NCBI GenBank assembly: GCA_963739005.1
Contig: CAVTYQ010000008.1
Location: 62,001-126,000, forward strand
Source of the DNA: DASWJZ01 sp963739005
Lineage (GTDB): Bacteria; Pseudomonadota; Alphaproteobacteria; Rhizobiales; Afifellaceae
Length of the DNA stretch: 64,000 bases
Reading direction: 5' to 3'
Position numbers and translations under genes: made by a program. Numbering within the stretch: the first letter of the stretch is position 1; each line of letters begins with the position of its first letter. The notes below the pieces were generated by a model. The model was not told where the DNA came from, did not search any database, and saw nothing but the letters and a program-made list of their open reading frames with translations. Below, piece after piece: positions 51,978-60,168 of this stretch.

Positions 51978-52409
51978 TTAGGCCGCGCGGCTGATCTCTT
52001 CGGCCTCGAGGCGGGCGCCGATCGCGTCGAGCACGGCAAGCTTTGCCTGCTCGACCGAGGCGATGGCGTAGTCGATGGCAAAACCGGCTTCCCATTCGAG
52101 GTCGTCGGCGCGCCGCTCGGCCTGCCGCACATCGCGATCGTGCTTCTTCTGGGCAACGTCCGCCTTGAGCGCGGCCATGTCGGCCGTGAGCTTGGCGCGC
52201 GTCGCGTTCCAGTTCTTGGCGGCGTTGTCGCCGACCGACTTCATGCGGTCGTTGGCTTTTTCGACCGCCGCCGTCGCTGCCTCGCGCGCCTGCTGGCGGC
52301 GGGCGGCGATCTTGTCATGGGCTTCCTGGCGCGCCGCGTCGGCGGCATCCTCGGCGCTCTTCGCGTGCACCGAGAGATCAGCCAGCTGTTCGGAAAGTCG
52401 CTTCGTCAT
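51978..52409 (-). CDS. Hypothetical coiled-coil protein
   Basis: A 143-residue, highly charged protein, almost entirely predicted helical (MTKRLSEQLADLSVHAKSAEDAADAARQEAHDKIAARRQQAREAA in its first part); alanine, lysine and glutamate dominate. No named family recognised. It has no signal peptide and is the first gene of the four-gene stress-type series, 151 bp downstream of the AraC gene's stop. Confidence 0.78.
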   Translation of the reverse strand: MTKRLSEQLADLSVHAKSAEDAADAARQEAHDKIAARRQQAREAATAAVEKANDRMKSVGDNAAKNWNATRAKLTADMAALKADVAQKKHDRDVRQAERRADDLEWEAGFAIDYAIASVEQAKLAVLDAIGARLEAEEISRAA

Positions 52410-52559
52410 CGTCTGCTCCTTGGTTCAAAGTGACGCCAAGGAATTGGATCAAACGCATTGACGGCTAAAGGTCCGGATCGGCCAAGAATCGGTCAAGTTC
52501 GGCCAAAGAGGCGATCAATGTCCGACGGCGATCTTGTTCGGAAGTTACGACCCGAGCTG

Positions 52560-53753
52560 TCAACGAACCGCGCGCGGACGAACGTCAGTGCGTGGGCGAC
52601 GCCTCGACATATCGATTCTCGCCCGCCTGAATTCGAGAGGCGCACTGTTCGTCCAGCGGCGAAAAGCGTGCCGGAAAGCGGCCGCATCGTTGAACCCGAG
52701 AGCGTAGGCGATGTTCTCGATCGTCAAATCCGTGTCGCGAACGTATTTGACGGCCATCCGCGTCCGCAAGTCGTCGATCAGTTCTCGAAACGACGTGCCC
52801 TCTTGCTGCAATTTTCGCCGCAGCGTGCGCGCGCTCATGTTGAGGCGCCTTGCCACAGATTCGAAGCTGGTGTCTTGCGCCAGGTTCCCGGCGAGCACCT
52901 CCCTGACGCGGCCTGCCGACCCTCCGCTCAGCCGCAGTTCGTCGAGCAGTCTGCTGCACAGGCGGGACACCTCGGCAAAAGTCACCTCGTTCCCCATGTC
53001 CGGCCTGCCGTCCAGCCAAGCGGCATCGAAGACGAGCTTGTTTTCCGACTGCCCGTAGTTCACCGGGCACCCGAAGACTTCCGCGTCTTTTTGCGCGCCG
53101 CGCGGTCGTCCAAATGTGAATTGGAGTTCGGCGGGGCTGAAAGACCGCCCCATAACGTCGCGATGCAGCGCTATGTGCACGCCGGTCTGCAGCTCGGTGA
53201 TGAACCTATAAAGCGCCGCGTCCACCATAGGGTGCGGCTTCGGAGCGATCGTCCAGGAGGCGCGTCCGCCCTCTTCACCAAAAGAGATGTCCGCAAGCGG
53301 GGCGGCCAGCTCATGATACTCGACGGCGAACGACATCGTCTGGCGGAAATTCACGCTGCTCAGAATCGCGAAGCCGTACATCCCGTACGTCGAAACATGA
53401 AATCGCAGTCCGATCTTAAAGGCGATATGCGGGTCAGGCGAAAGCCGTATCGCGTTGGAATAGGATTGTATGATCTGGTTGGCCGAGACCCGAACGGCCG
53501 ACGAACGCAAGTCGGTTTCCGATAGGTGCGTTCCGCGCAGGACATCGCTTGCGGCGATGCCTTCTTCCACAAGGCAATTGACCATCGTCGCGAGCTTGAC
53601 CACCGGATAGATCTTTGCATCGGGGCCGGACTTCATCATCGCCTCGCCAGTGCGAGCAAGCCGATCGTCTTCCGTGCTCAAGATCTCCGCGGCGGGCGGA
53701 CGGATCCCGGTGTTGCTTCCGACAGCATAACTCTTTGCCCGGGCTGATGCCAT
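52560..53753 (-). CDS. AraC-family transcriptional regulator
   Basis: A 397-residue regulator. An N-terminal ligand-binding-like domain (about residues 60-260, AraC_E-type) is followed by a C-terminal double helix-turn-helix (LNMSARTLRRKLQQEGTSFREL, then IENIAYALGFNDAAAFRHAFRRWT). Ligand and targets are unknown. It lies directly ahead of the stress-type genes on the same strand and could control them (inference only). The gap of 179 bp to the next gene holds no visible operator. Confidence 0.9.
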   Translation of the reverse strand: MASARAKSYAVGSNTGIRPPAAEILSTEDDRLARTGEAMMKSGPDAKIYPVVKLATMVNCLVEEGIAASDVLRGTHLSETDLRSSAVRVSANQIIQSYSNAIRLSPDPHIAFKIGLRFHVSTYGMYGFAILSSVNFRQTMSFAVEYHELAAPLADISFGEEGGRASWTIAPKPHPMVDAALYRFITELQTGVHIALHRDVMGRSFSPAELQFTFGRPRGAQKDAEVFGCPVNYGQSENKLVFDAAWLDGRPDMGNEVTFAEVSRLCSRLLDELRLSGGSAGRVREVLAGNLAQDTSFESVARRLNMSARTLRRKLQQEGTSFRELIDDLRTRMAVKYVRDTDLTIENIAYALGFNDAAAFRHAFRRWTNSAPLEFRRARIDMSRRRPRTDVRPRAVR

Positions 53754-53932
53754 CAGGGGCGATCCGACGCGGAAAACGGTGCCGTCAAAGGTCGGTCAAC
53801 GGCCTCACGCGGGAGCCGTGCGCGACGGCGAATTCCGTCGCGCCGAAATCGGCCGCGACGCTGTCCGATTCTTCTTGAAGCGGGTTTGGCGCTTCCTATT
53901 TTCCTTCTGTCGCTAGACTGAAAGGGAGTGCC

Positions 53933-54367
53933 ATGAACCACACCGCCACCGCCACCCGTCCTTCGACGCGCGGCCGCTGGACGGCGCTCAATATCGTGCT
54001 GATGGTCCTCGGCTTCGCGGTGTTCTGGCCGCTCGGCTTGGCCATGCTCGCCTGGATCATCTGGGGCGAGGAGATCGCCGCCAAGGCGGAAGACCTGAGG
54101 GGCCATTTCCGCGCCTTCTCGGACCGCGCGCAGGGGTGGCAGGGCGCCGACCGCTTCCGCAGCCGCACCGGCAACGCCGCCTTTGACGATTACCGGGCGC
54201 AAGAATTGCGCCGCCTCGAAGAGGAGCGCCGTAAGCTCGAGGCAATGCGCGCCGAGTTCGAGAGCTTCCTCGCCGAGCTCCGCCGCGTGAAGGACCAGGA
54301 GGAATTCGAGCGCTTCATGCGCGAATTCCGCAACCGGACCGAGGACGGCAAGCCGGCCTCCGCCTGA
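53933..54367 (+). CDS. DUF2852 membrane-anchored coiled-coil protein
   Basis: A 144-residue protein with a hydrophobic N-terminal region (WTALNIVLMVLGFAVFWPLGLAMLAWIIWG), then a soluble part and a charged coiled coil (DDYRAQELRRLEEERRKLEAMRAEFESFLAELRR). It matches DUF2852, typical of Rhizobiales and of unknown function. A strong terminator follows, so it is probably transcribed alone. Confidence 0.87.
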   Translation: MNHTATATRPSTRGRWTALNIVLMVLGFAVFWPLGLAMLAWIIWGEEIAAKAEDLRGHFRAFSDRAQGWQGADRFRSRTGNAAFDDYRAQELRRLEEERRKLEAMRAEFESFLAELRRVKDQEEFERFMREFRNRTEDGKPASA

Positions 54368-54391
54368 ACCGGAGCCGACGTAACAAAAATT

Positions 54392-54422
54392 GACGGGGCC
54401 GGAGGGCCCCGTCTGCGTTTTT
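54392..54422 (+). terminator. Rho-independent terminator
   Basis: A 9-bp stem GACGGGGCC / GGCCCCGTC with a 4-nt loop is followed by TGCGTTTTT, 24 bp past the DUF2852 stop. Confidence 0.85.
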
Positions 54423-54463
54423 GGCACTTCCGGAGACGGGCGACTCTTGGCAATCATCTGACC

Positions 54464-55201
54464 ATGCCAATCGCCCTGAAGCGCACACCCGAAAAGCTCC
54501 TGATAGCAGCCGCCGGGCGGCGGATTTCCGTGGCGATCAAGCGCAATCCAAGGGCCCGGCGGCTCATCCTTCGCGTCGACGAGGCGCTCGGCCTGCCGGT
54601 CCTGACGCTTCCGAGCCGGACTACGCTCAGCCAGGGCGAGCGGTTCCTGCGCGAGCACATCACCTGGCTCGAGGCGCGCCTCCGGCTGCTTTCCCCGCCT
54701 TCGCCGTTCGCCGACGGGGCGACGTTTCCGCTCCGCGGGCTCCCTTGCCGCGTCCGCGCCCGCGGCGGGCGCGGCCTGATCAGTCTCACGCGGCGCGGCG
54801 AAGGCTACCTCCTCACCGTTCCCGGCGAGCCGGAATTCCTGGCGCGGCGGGTCACCGATTTCCTGCGCCGCGAGGCGCGCCGCGACCTCACCGCCGCCGT
54901 CGCCCGCCACGAGAGGGCGATCGGCCGCAAGGCCGCTCGCATCCGCATCGCCGATCCAAAGAGCCGCTGGGGCTCCTGCTCCTCACAGCGCGTGCTGACC
55001 TTCTCCTGGCGGCTGGTGCTCGCGCCGCCGCGCGTGCTCGACTACCTCGCCGCCCACGAAACCGCGCATCTTCGCGTGATGAACCACGGACCGCGCTTCT
55101 GGGCGCTCGTCGATGAGCTCGACCCGGACAACGCGATAGCGCGCGCCTGGCTGAACAAGGCCGGAATCGGACTCTCCGCCGTCGGGCGGATGCGAATCTA
55201 A
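54464..55201 (+). CDS. YgjP/SprT-like zinc metallopeptidase
   Basis: A 245-residue protein of the M48-related YgjP (DUF45) family. The zinc-binding HExxH is in AAHETAHLRVMNHGPRFW and the preceding WGSCSSQRVLTFSWRLVLAPP stretch is characteristic. Its substrate is unknown. Convergent with the PBP1A gene, with a 2-bp gap. Confidence 0.88.
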   Translation: MPIALKRTPEKLLIAAAGRRISVAIKRNPRARRLILRVDEALGLPVLTLPSRTTLSQGERFLREHITWLEARLRLLSPPSPFADGATFPLRGLPCRVRARGGRGLISLTRRGEGYLLTVPGEPEFLARRVTDFLRREARRDLTAAVARHERAIGRKAARIRIADPKSRWGSCSSQRVLTFSWRLVLAPPRVLDYLAAHETAHLRVMNHGPRFWALVDELDPDNAIARAWLNKAGIGLSAVGRMRI

Positions 55202-55203
55202 GC

Positions 55204-57387
55204 TCAGCCGCCGAAGAGCCGCTCGAAGAAGCCGCGCCGCCGGACCGGCTGCGGCGGCGGAGGCGCACCGGAGAGCTGCGTGCATTCCGGCGAATTGCGG
55301 TCGATCATGCAGTTGCGCATGCGCTGCTCGTTCGCCGCCTGCTCCTCGGGACTGACGGCGCCGAAGCCGTAGCCGGCGCCGATCTGAGGCGGCGGCTGAC
55401 CGAGAAGATAGGAGACGAGGTCGGTGCCGGGCAGCTGCTGCACCGGCACGCCCTGATGCGCCTTGGCCATGAATTTCGACCAGATCTCGGCCGGCACGTT
55501 CGCCCCCGACGCGTGCTTGGTCGGCGCGTCGGAATCGTTGCCGACCCAGACGCCGGCGGTCAGGTTCGCGGTGTAGCCGATGAACCAGGCGTCGCGGAAA
55601 TTCTGACTCGTCCCGGTCTTGCCGCCGGCCGGCCAGTTGCCGAACGCCGCGCGCGTCCCCGTTCCCATCTCGACGGTCGCCTGCAGCATGTAGTTCATCA
55701 AGGCGACGCTCTCGATCGAGATGACGCGCTGCGGCGGCTGGTCCTTGCTGCGGTCGTAGAGAATGTCGCCCTTCGGCGTCCTGACGCGCTGCACGACGAA
55801 GGGCGGCGCGGAATAGCCGCCGTTGGAGAACGGGACGTAGGCGCCGGTCAGCTCCAGGAGCGAAACCTCCGACGTGCCGAGCGCGATCGAGGGCACGGCG
55901 CCGAGCGCGGAATTGATGCCCATGCGCTTCGCCGTCTGCACGACGGCCTCCGGCGTCACCTGATCGGCGAGCTGCGCGGCGACCGTGTTGATCGAGTGGG
56001 AGAGCGCGTCGATCAGCGTGATCGGCCCGCGGAACTTGCCGTCGTAGTTCTGCGGCGACCAGTTGCCGATGGTGACGGGCTGGTCGATCATCACGGTGTC
56101 GGGCCGATAGCCGAGCTTCTCGATCGCGGTCAGATAGACGAACGGCTTGAAGGCGGAGCCGGGCTGGCGGCGCGCGTCGATCGCGCGATTGTACTGGCTC
56201 TCGGCGTAGGACTTGCCGCCGACAAGGGCGCGCACCGCGCCGGTCCCGTCGACGACGGCCATGGCGCCCTCGCCGACGCCGTATTTCGGACCCTCGTCGG
56301 CGAGCGTGTCGGCGACCGCGTGCTCCGCCGCATTCTGCAGATCGAGGTCGACGGTCGTCTCCACCACCACATCCTGCTCGATGCTGCCGATATGGTAGGG
56401 GAGCACGTCCATCACCCAGTCGGCGATGTAGTTGCCGCTCCGCTTCATCTCGTAGTTCGACGCGGCGGGCGGCGCGTCGCGCGCGGCCTTCGCCTCTTCG
56501 GCGGAGACGTAGCCCTCGTCGGTCATGGCGGCGAGCACAAGCACTTCGCGCTGATGCGCGGCCTGCGGATTCTTGTTCGGCGCGTAGCGGCTCGGCGCCG
56601 GCAGCACGCCGGCGAGCGTCGCCGCCTCGGCAAGCGTCAGGTTACGCGCGTCGACGTTGAAGTAGACGTTGGCGGCGGCCTCGATGCCGTAGGCGCCGGA
56701 ACCGAAATAGACGCGGTTCAGATACATCTCCAGGATCTGGTCCTTGGAGTAGTTGGTCTCCAGCCAGAGCGCGAGGATCACCTCCTGCACCTTGCGCTTC
56801 AGCGAGCGCTCGGGCGTCAGGAACATGTTCTTGGCAAGCTGCTGGGTCAGCGTGGAGCCGCCCTCGACCACGCCGCCGGCGAAGACGTTCTTGGCGACGG
56901 CGCGGAGAAGCCCGACCGGGTCCACGCCGTGATGCGTGCGGAAGCGGCGGTCCTCGATCGCGATCACCGCGTTCGGCACATAGGGCGGAAGCTCGGAGAT
57001 CGCGACGGCCTCGCCGCCGGTGTCGCCGCGATTGCCGATCAGGCGCCCGTCGACGGCGAGAATCTGGATGTTGGGCGGGCGGTCGGGAACTTTCCAATCC
57101 GAGGCGCTGCGCAGATCGGCCGCATAGTAGGCGACGAGGCCGGCGACCGCGATCGCCGCCCAGACGCCGAGCATGAGCATAAGGCGGAACGTCCGCCAGA
57201 TCAGCGAACGGCGGCGGCGCTCGCGCGCGCTCCGCTTCTGCTTCTTCGCCTTGCCGCGGCGCTTTGCGGGCTTCGGTGGACGCTTGCGCCCCTCGCCCGG
57301 GCGCTCTTCCGCCTGAACCGCCACGGCCTGCGGCTCGGCGCTCCGAAATTTGGGCTCGATCCTGCGCGGATCCTTTCGGCCTGCCAT
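55204..57387 (-). CDS. Penicillin-binding protein 1A-type transglycosylase/transpeptidase
   Basis: A 727-residue bifunctional cell-wall synthase. A very basic cytoplasmic N-terminus (about 60 residues) leads into a membrane anchor (LMLMLGVWAAIAVAGLVAYYA). The glycosyltransferase domain has IEDRRFRTHHGVDP and GGSTLTQQLAKN; the transpeptidase domain has the SxxK in PGSAFKPF, SHSIN and GGKTGTSQ. It polymerises and cross-links peptidoglycan. A CtrA-type site lies 80-94 bp upstream, shared with the divergent acyltransferase. Confidence 0.94.
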   Translation of the reverse strand: MAGRKDPRRIEPKFRSAEPQAVAVQAEERPGEGRKRPPKPAKRRGKAKKQKRSARERRRRSLIWRTFRLMLMLGVWAAIAVAGLVAYYAADLRSASDWKVPDRPPNIQILAVDGRLIGNRGDTGGEAVAISELPPYVPNAVIAIEDRRFRTHHGVDPVGLLRAVAKNVFAGGVVEGGSTLTQQLAKNMFLTPERSLKRKVQEVILALWLETNYSKDQILEMYLNRVYFGSGAYGIEAAANVYFNVDARNLTLAEAATLAGVLPAPSRYAPNKNPQAAHQREVLVLAAMTDEGYVSAEEAKAARDAPPAASNYEMKRSGNYIADWVMDVLPYHIGSIEQDVVVETTVDLDLQNAAEHAVADTLADEGPKYGVGEGAMAVVDGTGAVRALVGGKSYAESQYNRAIDARRQPGSAFKPFVYLTAIEKLGYRPDTVMIDQPVTIGNWSPQNYDGKFRGPITLIDALSHSINTVAAQLADQVTPEAVVQTAKRMGINSALGAVPSIALGTSEVSLLELTGAYVPFSNGGYSAPPFVVQRVRTPKGDILYDRSKDQPPQRVISIESVALMNYMLQATVEMGTGTRAAFGNWPAGGKTGTSQNFRDAWFIGYTANLTAGVWVGNDSDAPTKHASGANVPAEIWSKFMAKAHQGVPVQQLPGTDLVSYLLGQPPPQIGAGYGFGAVSPEEQAANEQRMRNCMIDRNSPECTQLSGAPPPPQPVRRRGFFERLFGG

Positions 57388-57466
57388 TCTTGTCCCAGCT
57401 CTGCCCCACGGGCCGTTTCGGCGTAAAATTGGGCGATTTCAGGGGCGTTTAATACCCCCTTCAGCA

Positions 57467-57481
57467 TTAACCGTTTCTTAA
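57467..57481. promoter_or_regulatory. Putative CtrA-binding site
   Basis: TTAACCGTTTCTTAA fits the full alphaproteobacterial CtrA consensus TTAA-N7-TTAA exactly. It lies in the 164-bp gap between the divergent PBP1A and acyltransferase genes, so the cell-cycle regulator CtrA could control either one. Function is inferred from the match and the location. Confidence 0.55.
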
Positions 57482-57551
57482 GGAAGAAGGCGACAGCCGG
57501 GGCTGAAATCCCCACAAGAGCGGGCATGCGGCAAATTCGAGGAGCCCTGCC

Positions 57552-58583
57552 ATGAACGAACGCGTCGACTGGGTCGACGTCGCCAAGGGCATCTGCATCA
57601 TCATGGTGGTGATGATGCATTCGACGCTCGGCGTCGAAAAGGCCGCAGGCGCGCCGGGCTGGATGGGCTACGTCGTCGAATTCGCCCGCCCCTTCCGCAT
57701 GCCGGACTTCTTCCTGATCGCCGGGCTTTTCCTGTCGCGGCGGATCGACGCGCCGTGGCGCCTCTTCCTCGACCGCAAGGTGGTCCATTTCTTCTATTTC
57801 TACGCGCTCTGGCTCACCATCCAGTTCGCCTTCAAGGCGCCCGGGATGATCGCCGACGAAGGCTACGAGGGCGTGATCCGCGAATATCTCCTGGCCTACA
57901 TCGAGCCGTGGGGGACGCTGTGGTTCATCTACCACCTGGCGCTCTTCCTGCTCGTCACGCGGCTCCTGAAGGACGTGCCGTGGGTGATCGTGTGGCTTGC
58001 GGCGGCGGCACTCGAAATCGCGCACATCAACACCGGCTCGGTGCTGATCGACGAGTTCGCCTCACGCTTCGTCTACTTCTATTCCGGCTACGTCTTCGCG
58101 AGCCACGTCTTCCGGCTCGCCGGCGAGGCGTCGGCCGACCGCGGAACGGCGGTCGTCGGGCTCGCGCTCTGGGCCGTGCTCCACGCGGTCTTCGTGTTCA
58201 GCGGCTTCGGCAACCTGCCCCTCGTCAGCCTCGGGCTCGGCTTTGCCGGAGCGCTCGCGGTCATCACGCTCGCGACGCTCCTTGCGCGGTCGCCGGCGCT
58301 GCCGATGCTGCGCTGGCTCGGCGAGCACTCGATCGTCGTCTACCTTTCCTTCTTCCTGCCGATGGCGCTCGCACGCACCGTACTGCTGAAGACGGCGGTC
58401 ATCACCGACATCGGAACGGTCTCGGTCCTGGTCACGATGGTCGGCGTCGCCGGTTCCGTCCTCCTCTACGGCCTCGTGCAGTGGAGCGGCGTCGGCAAGT
58501 TCCTCTACGAGCGGCCGCAATGGGCGCGGATCGACAGCCACCGCGGCAAGGAGCGCCCGGAGGCGATGGTCCCGGCGGAATAG
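57552..58583 (+). CDS. Acyltransferase-3 family membrane protein
   Basis: A 343-residue protein with about ten membrane helices, matching acyltransferase 3 (NodX/OpgC-like): RVDWVDVAKGICIIMVVMMHS at the N-terminus carries the family's histidine, and RPFRMPDFFLIAGLFLSRR follows. Such proteins acylate or succinylate extracellular sugars or lipids. The acceptor is unknown, although the divergent pairing with PBP1A makes a cell-envelope target plausible. Confidence 0.88.
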   Translation: MNERVDWVDVAKGICIIMVVMMHSTLGVEKAAGAPGWMGYVVEFARPFRMPDFFLIAGLFLSRRIDAPWRLFLDRKVVHFFYFYALWLTIQFAFKAPGMIADEGYEGVIREYLLAYIEPWGTLWFIYHLALFLLVTRLLKDVPWVIVWLAAAALEIAHINTGSVLIDEFASRFVYFYSGYVFASHVFRLAGEASADRGTAVVGLALWAVLHAVFVFSGFGNLPLVSLGLGFAGALAVITLATLLARSPALPMLRWLGEHSIVVYLSFFLPMALARTVLLKTAVITDIGTVSVLVTMVGVAGSVLLYGLVQWSGVGKFLYERPQWARIDSHRGKERPEAMVPAE

Positions 58584-58605
58584 CGCCGCCACCGCCCGTT
58601 CCTCA

Positions 58606-58634
58606 GGTTTCGTCGCCGACTTGGCGACGAAACC
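58606..58634. other. Long stem-loop after acyltransferase gene
   Basis: GGTTTCGTCGCC-gactt-GGCGACGAAACC is a perfect 12-bp stem. It lies 22 bp past the stop codon and may slow or end transcription, but no T-run follows. Confidence 0.45.
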
Positions 58635-58723
58635 ACATTGCCAGAACCGCGACATGCCTGGGAAACGGCCAGACGGCAATGTTCGCCCTCGCTGCAGGGG
58701 AAATCCACGGCAGCACGGAGGGC

Positions 58724-59155
58724 ATGAAAATGACCGCGTTCCGCTTCTTCTCCGGCCTCGCCGCCGCCGCGACCATCACCGCCGCCATCGCTTTCGCCGG
58801 CCCGGCATCGGCGCTCGAGGCGAGCGGCCACGCCGTCCGCGTCGACCCGGCCGTCAACGCCACCGGCCCCGGCGGCCAGCGGCTGATCGAGCTCCAGGGC
58901 GCCGTCTTCATGGGCGACCAGATCGTCGCCAGCCCGAACGGCCTTGCGCAGATCAAGTTCATCGACAACACCCGCCTCGTGATCGGGCCGAACTCGCGGC
59001 TGACCATCGACACCTTCGTCTTCAATCCCGACAACACGGCGAAGCAGGTGACGATCACGGCGCTCAAGGGCTCGTTCCGCTTCATCAGCGGCGACAGCCC
59101 GGCTTCGGCCTACACCATCCGCACGCCGTCAATGGTCATCGGGATCAGGGGGTAG
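58724..59155 (+). CDS. FecR-domain exported protein, truncated
   Basis: 143 residues. A signal peptide (around FFSGLAAAATITAAIAFAGPASALEA) is followed by the FecR-like part with GGQRLIELQGAVFMGDQIVAS, FIDNTRLVIGPNSRLTID and ALKGSFRFISGDSPASAYTI. The reading frame then hits a stop right after MVIGIRG, where relatives continue with a further C-terminal segment. The gene is probably truncated. A start at 58730 is also possible. A lower-GC segment begins immediately afterwards, consistent with loss of the original 3' end by an exchange event. Confidence 0.7.
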   Translation: MKMTAFRFFSGLAAAATITAAIAFAGPASALEASGHAVRVDPAVNATGPGGQRLIELQGAVFMGDQIVASPNGLAQIKFIDNTRLVIGPNSRLTIDTFVFNPDNTAKQVTITALKGSFRFISGDSPASAYTIRTPSMVIGIRG

Positions 59156-59226
59156 TTCGAGCAAGTACGCGATTGCGCCAACGGACCACTCCAGCTGGGC
59201 GGCGTTCTTTCAAATTTGCGTGGGGT

Positions 59227-59871
59227 TCACCGGACTTCGCTGTCGTCGCGGCGGAATCTCGCGACGCGGCTGCGCCATTCATCCGTTGAATTTACCTTCG
59301 GGAACGGCTCGTCAGGGACGGAAGCGCCGAGGAACCGACAAAGAGGCGACCATCCCTCCGCGACCTCGTAGACGAGGAGACGTTCCGACGGGATTGTTTT
59401 CTGAACCGCTTCGTTGTGCCGCTCATAGCTCGCAATCACCTGTGCGCGGTTCTGGATGTTTCCACCGAAGATGCGGTCGGCGATAACACGGCGGGTCATC
59501 GCTCCCCACTCGGCAAGGTGATCTGGCAACGGCTCCACGAGCGGAATCAAGATCGTCTCGCTGAAGCTCTGGTACCAACGATCCGATGCCCGAACCGTGA
59601 GAATTACCTTCGAAGTCGAATAGTGACCGGCGAGTTCGCGGTAGAAGGTCGCCGCTGGAAAATCCACGGCCGACTGATAACCCTCGAAAATCGTATCCCA
59701 GTTGGCCTCTTCATCATTCGCGGCCCGATCCCAGAGGCGAACATGCGCATCGAGTTGCTGGAAGACTTCTTTCATATGATAGCAAGGTCCAAAGCCGAGA
59801 CGCTCCGGAGCGAGCTTGAGCGACAAGGTTCCGGTTCTGCCTAAACCGGCCCCGATGACCGAGAGCCCCAT
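59227..59871 (-). CDS. Sulfotransferase-family protein
   Basis: A 214-residue protein. The N-terminal P-loop-like site for the sulfate donor PAPS is in VIGAGLGRTGTLSLKLA, and VILTVRASDRWYQSFSETI is characteristic of the sulfotransferase 4-type family, found in several alphaproteobacteria. The acceptor is unknown. Local GC content is around 55 percent by eye, below that of flanking genes, and the adjacent FecR gene is truncated, both hinting at transfer. The 297-bp gap up to polA contains only unassigned sequence. Confidence 0.8.
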   Translation of the reverse strand: MGLSVIGAGLGRTGTLSLKLAPERLGFGPCYHMKEVFQQLDAHVRLWDRAANDEEANWDTIFEGYQSAVDFPAATFYRELAGHYSTSKVILTVRASDRWYQSFSETILIPLVEPLPDHLAEWGAMTRRVIADRIFGGNIQNRAQVIASYERHNEAVQKTIPSERLLVYEVAEGWSPLCRFLGASVPDEPFPKVNSTDEWRSRVARFRRDDSEVR

Positions 59872-60168
59872 AGCGCTTCCGCCCTTGTGGTCAGAGACGG
59901 CGGCACCTGAACACAAATCTGGGTTGCTTTCGAGAGGCCCATCCCCTCCCCCTTAGGGTCACGATGCTTTTTCCGCGCTGCCGGCTCACATACCCCACCG
60001 ACTGACCAGCCCGCAGCCCTCGACCTCTCCACCGAGATACTCGTTTGCGATCAGAAGCACGCAATTGCCGCGCGATCGCCCCCGCCGAAAAAGCATGAAG
60101 GGGGACTGGCCTCACCGACCCTAGGCAATTTGCTTGAAATGGCCGGCACGGCGGGCGAAATGTCCGCC

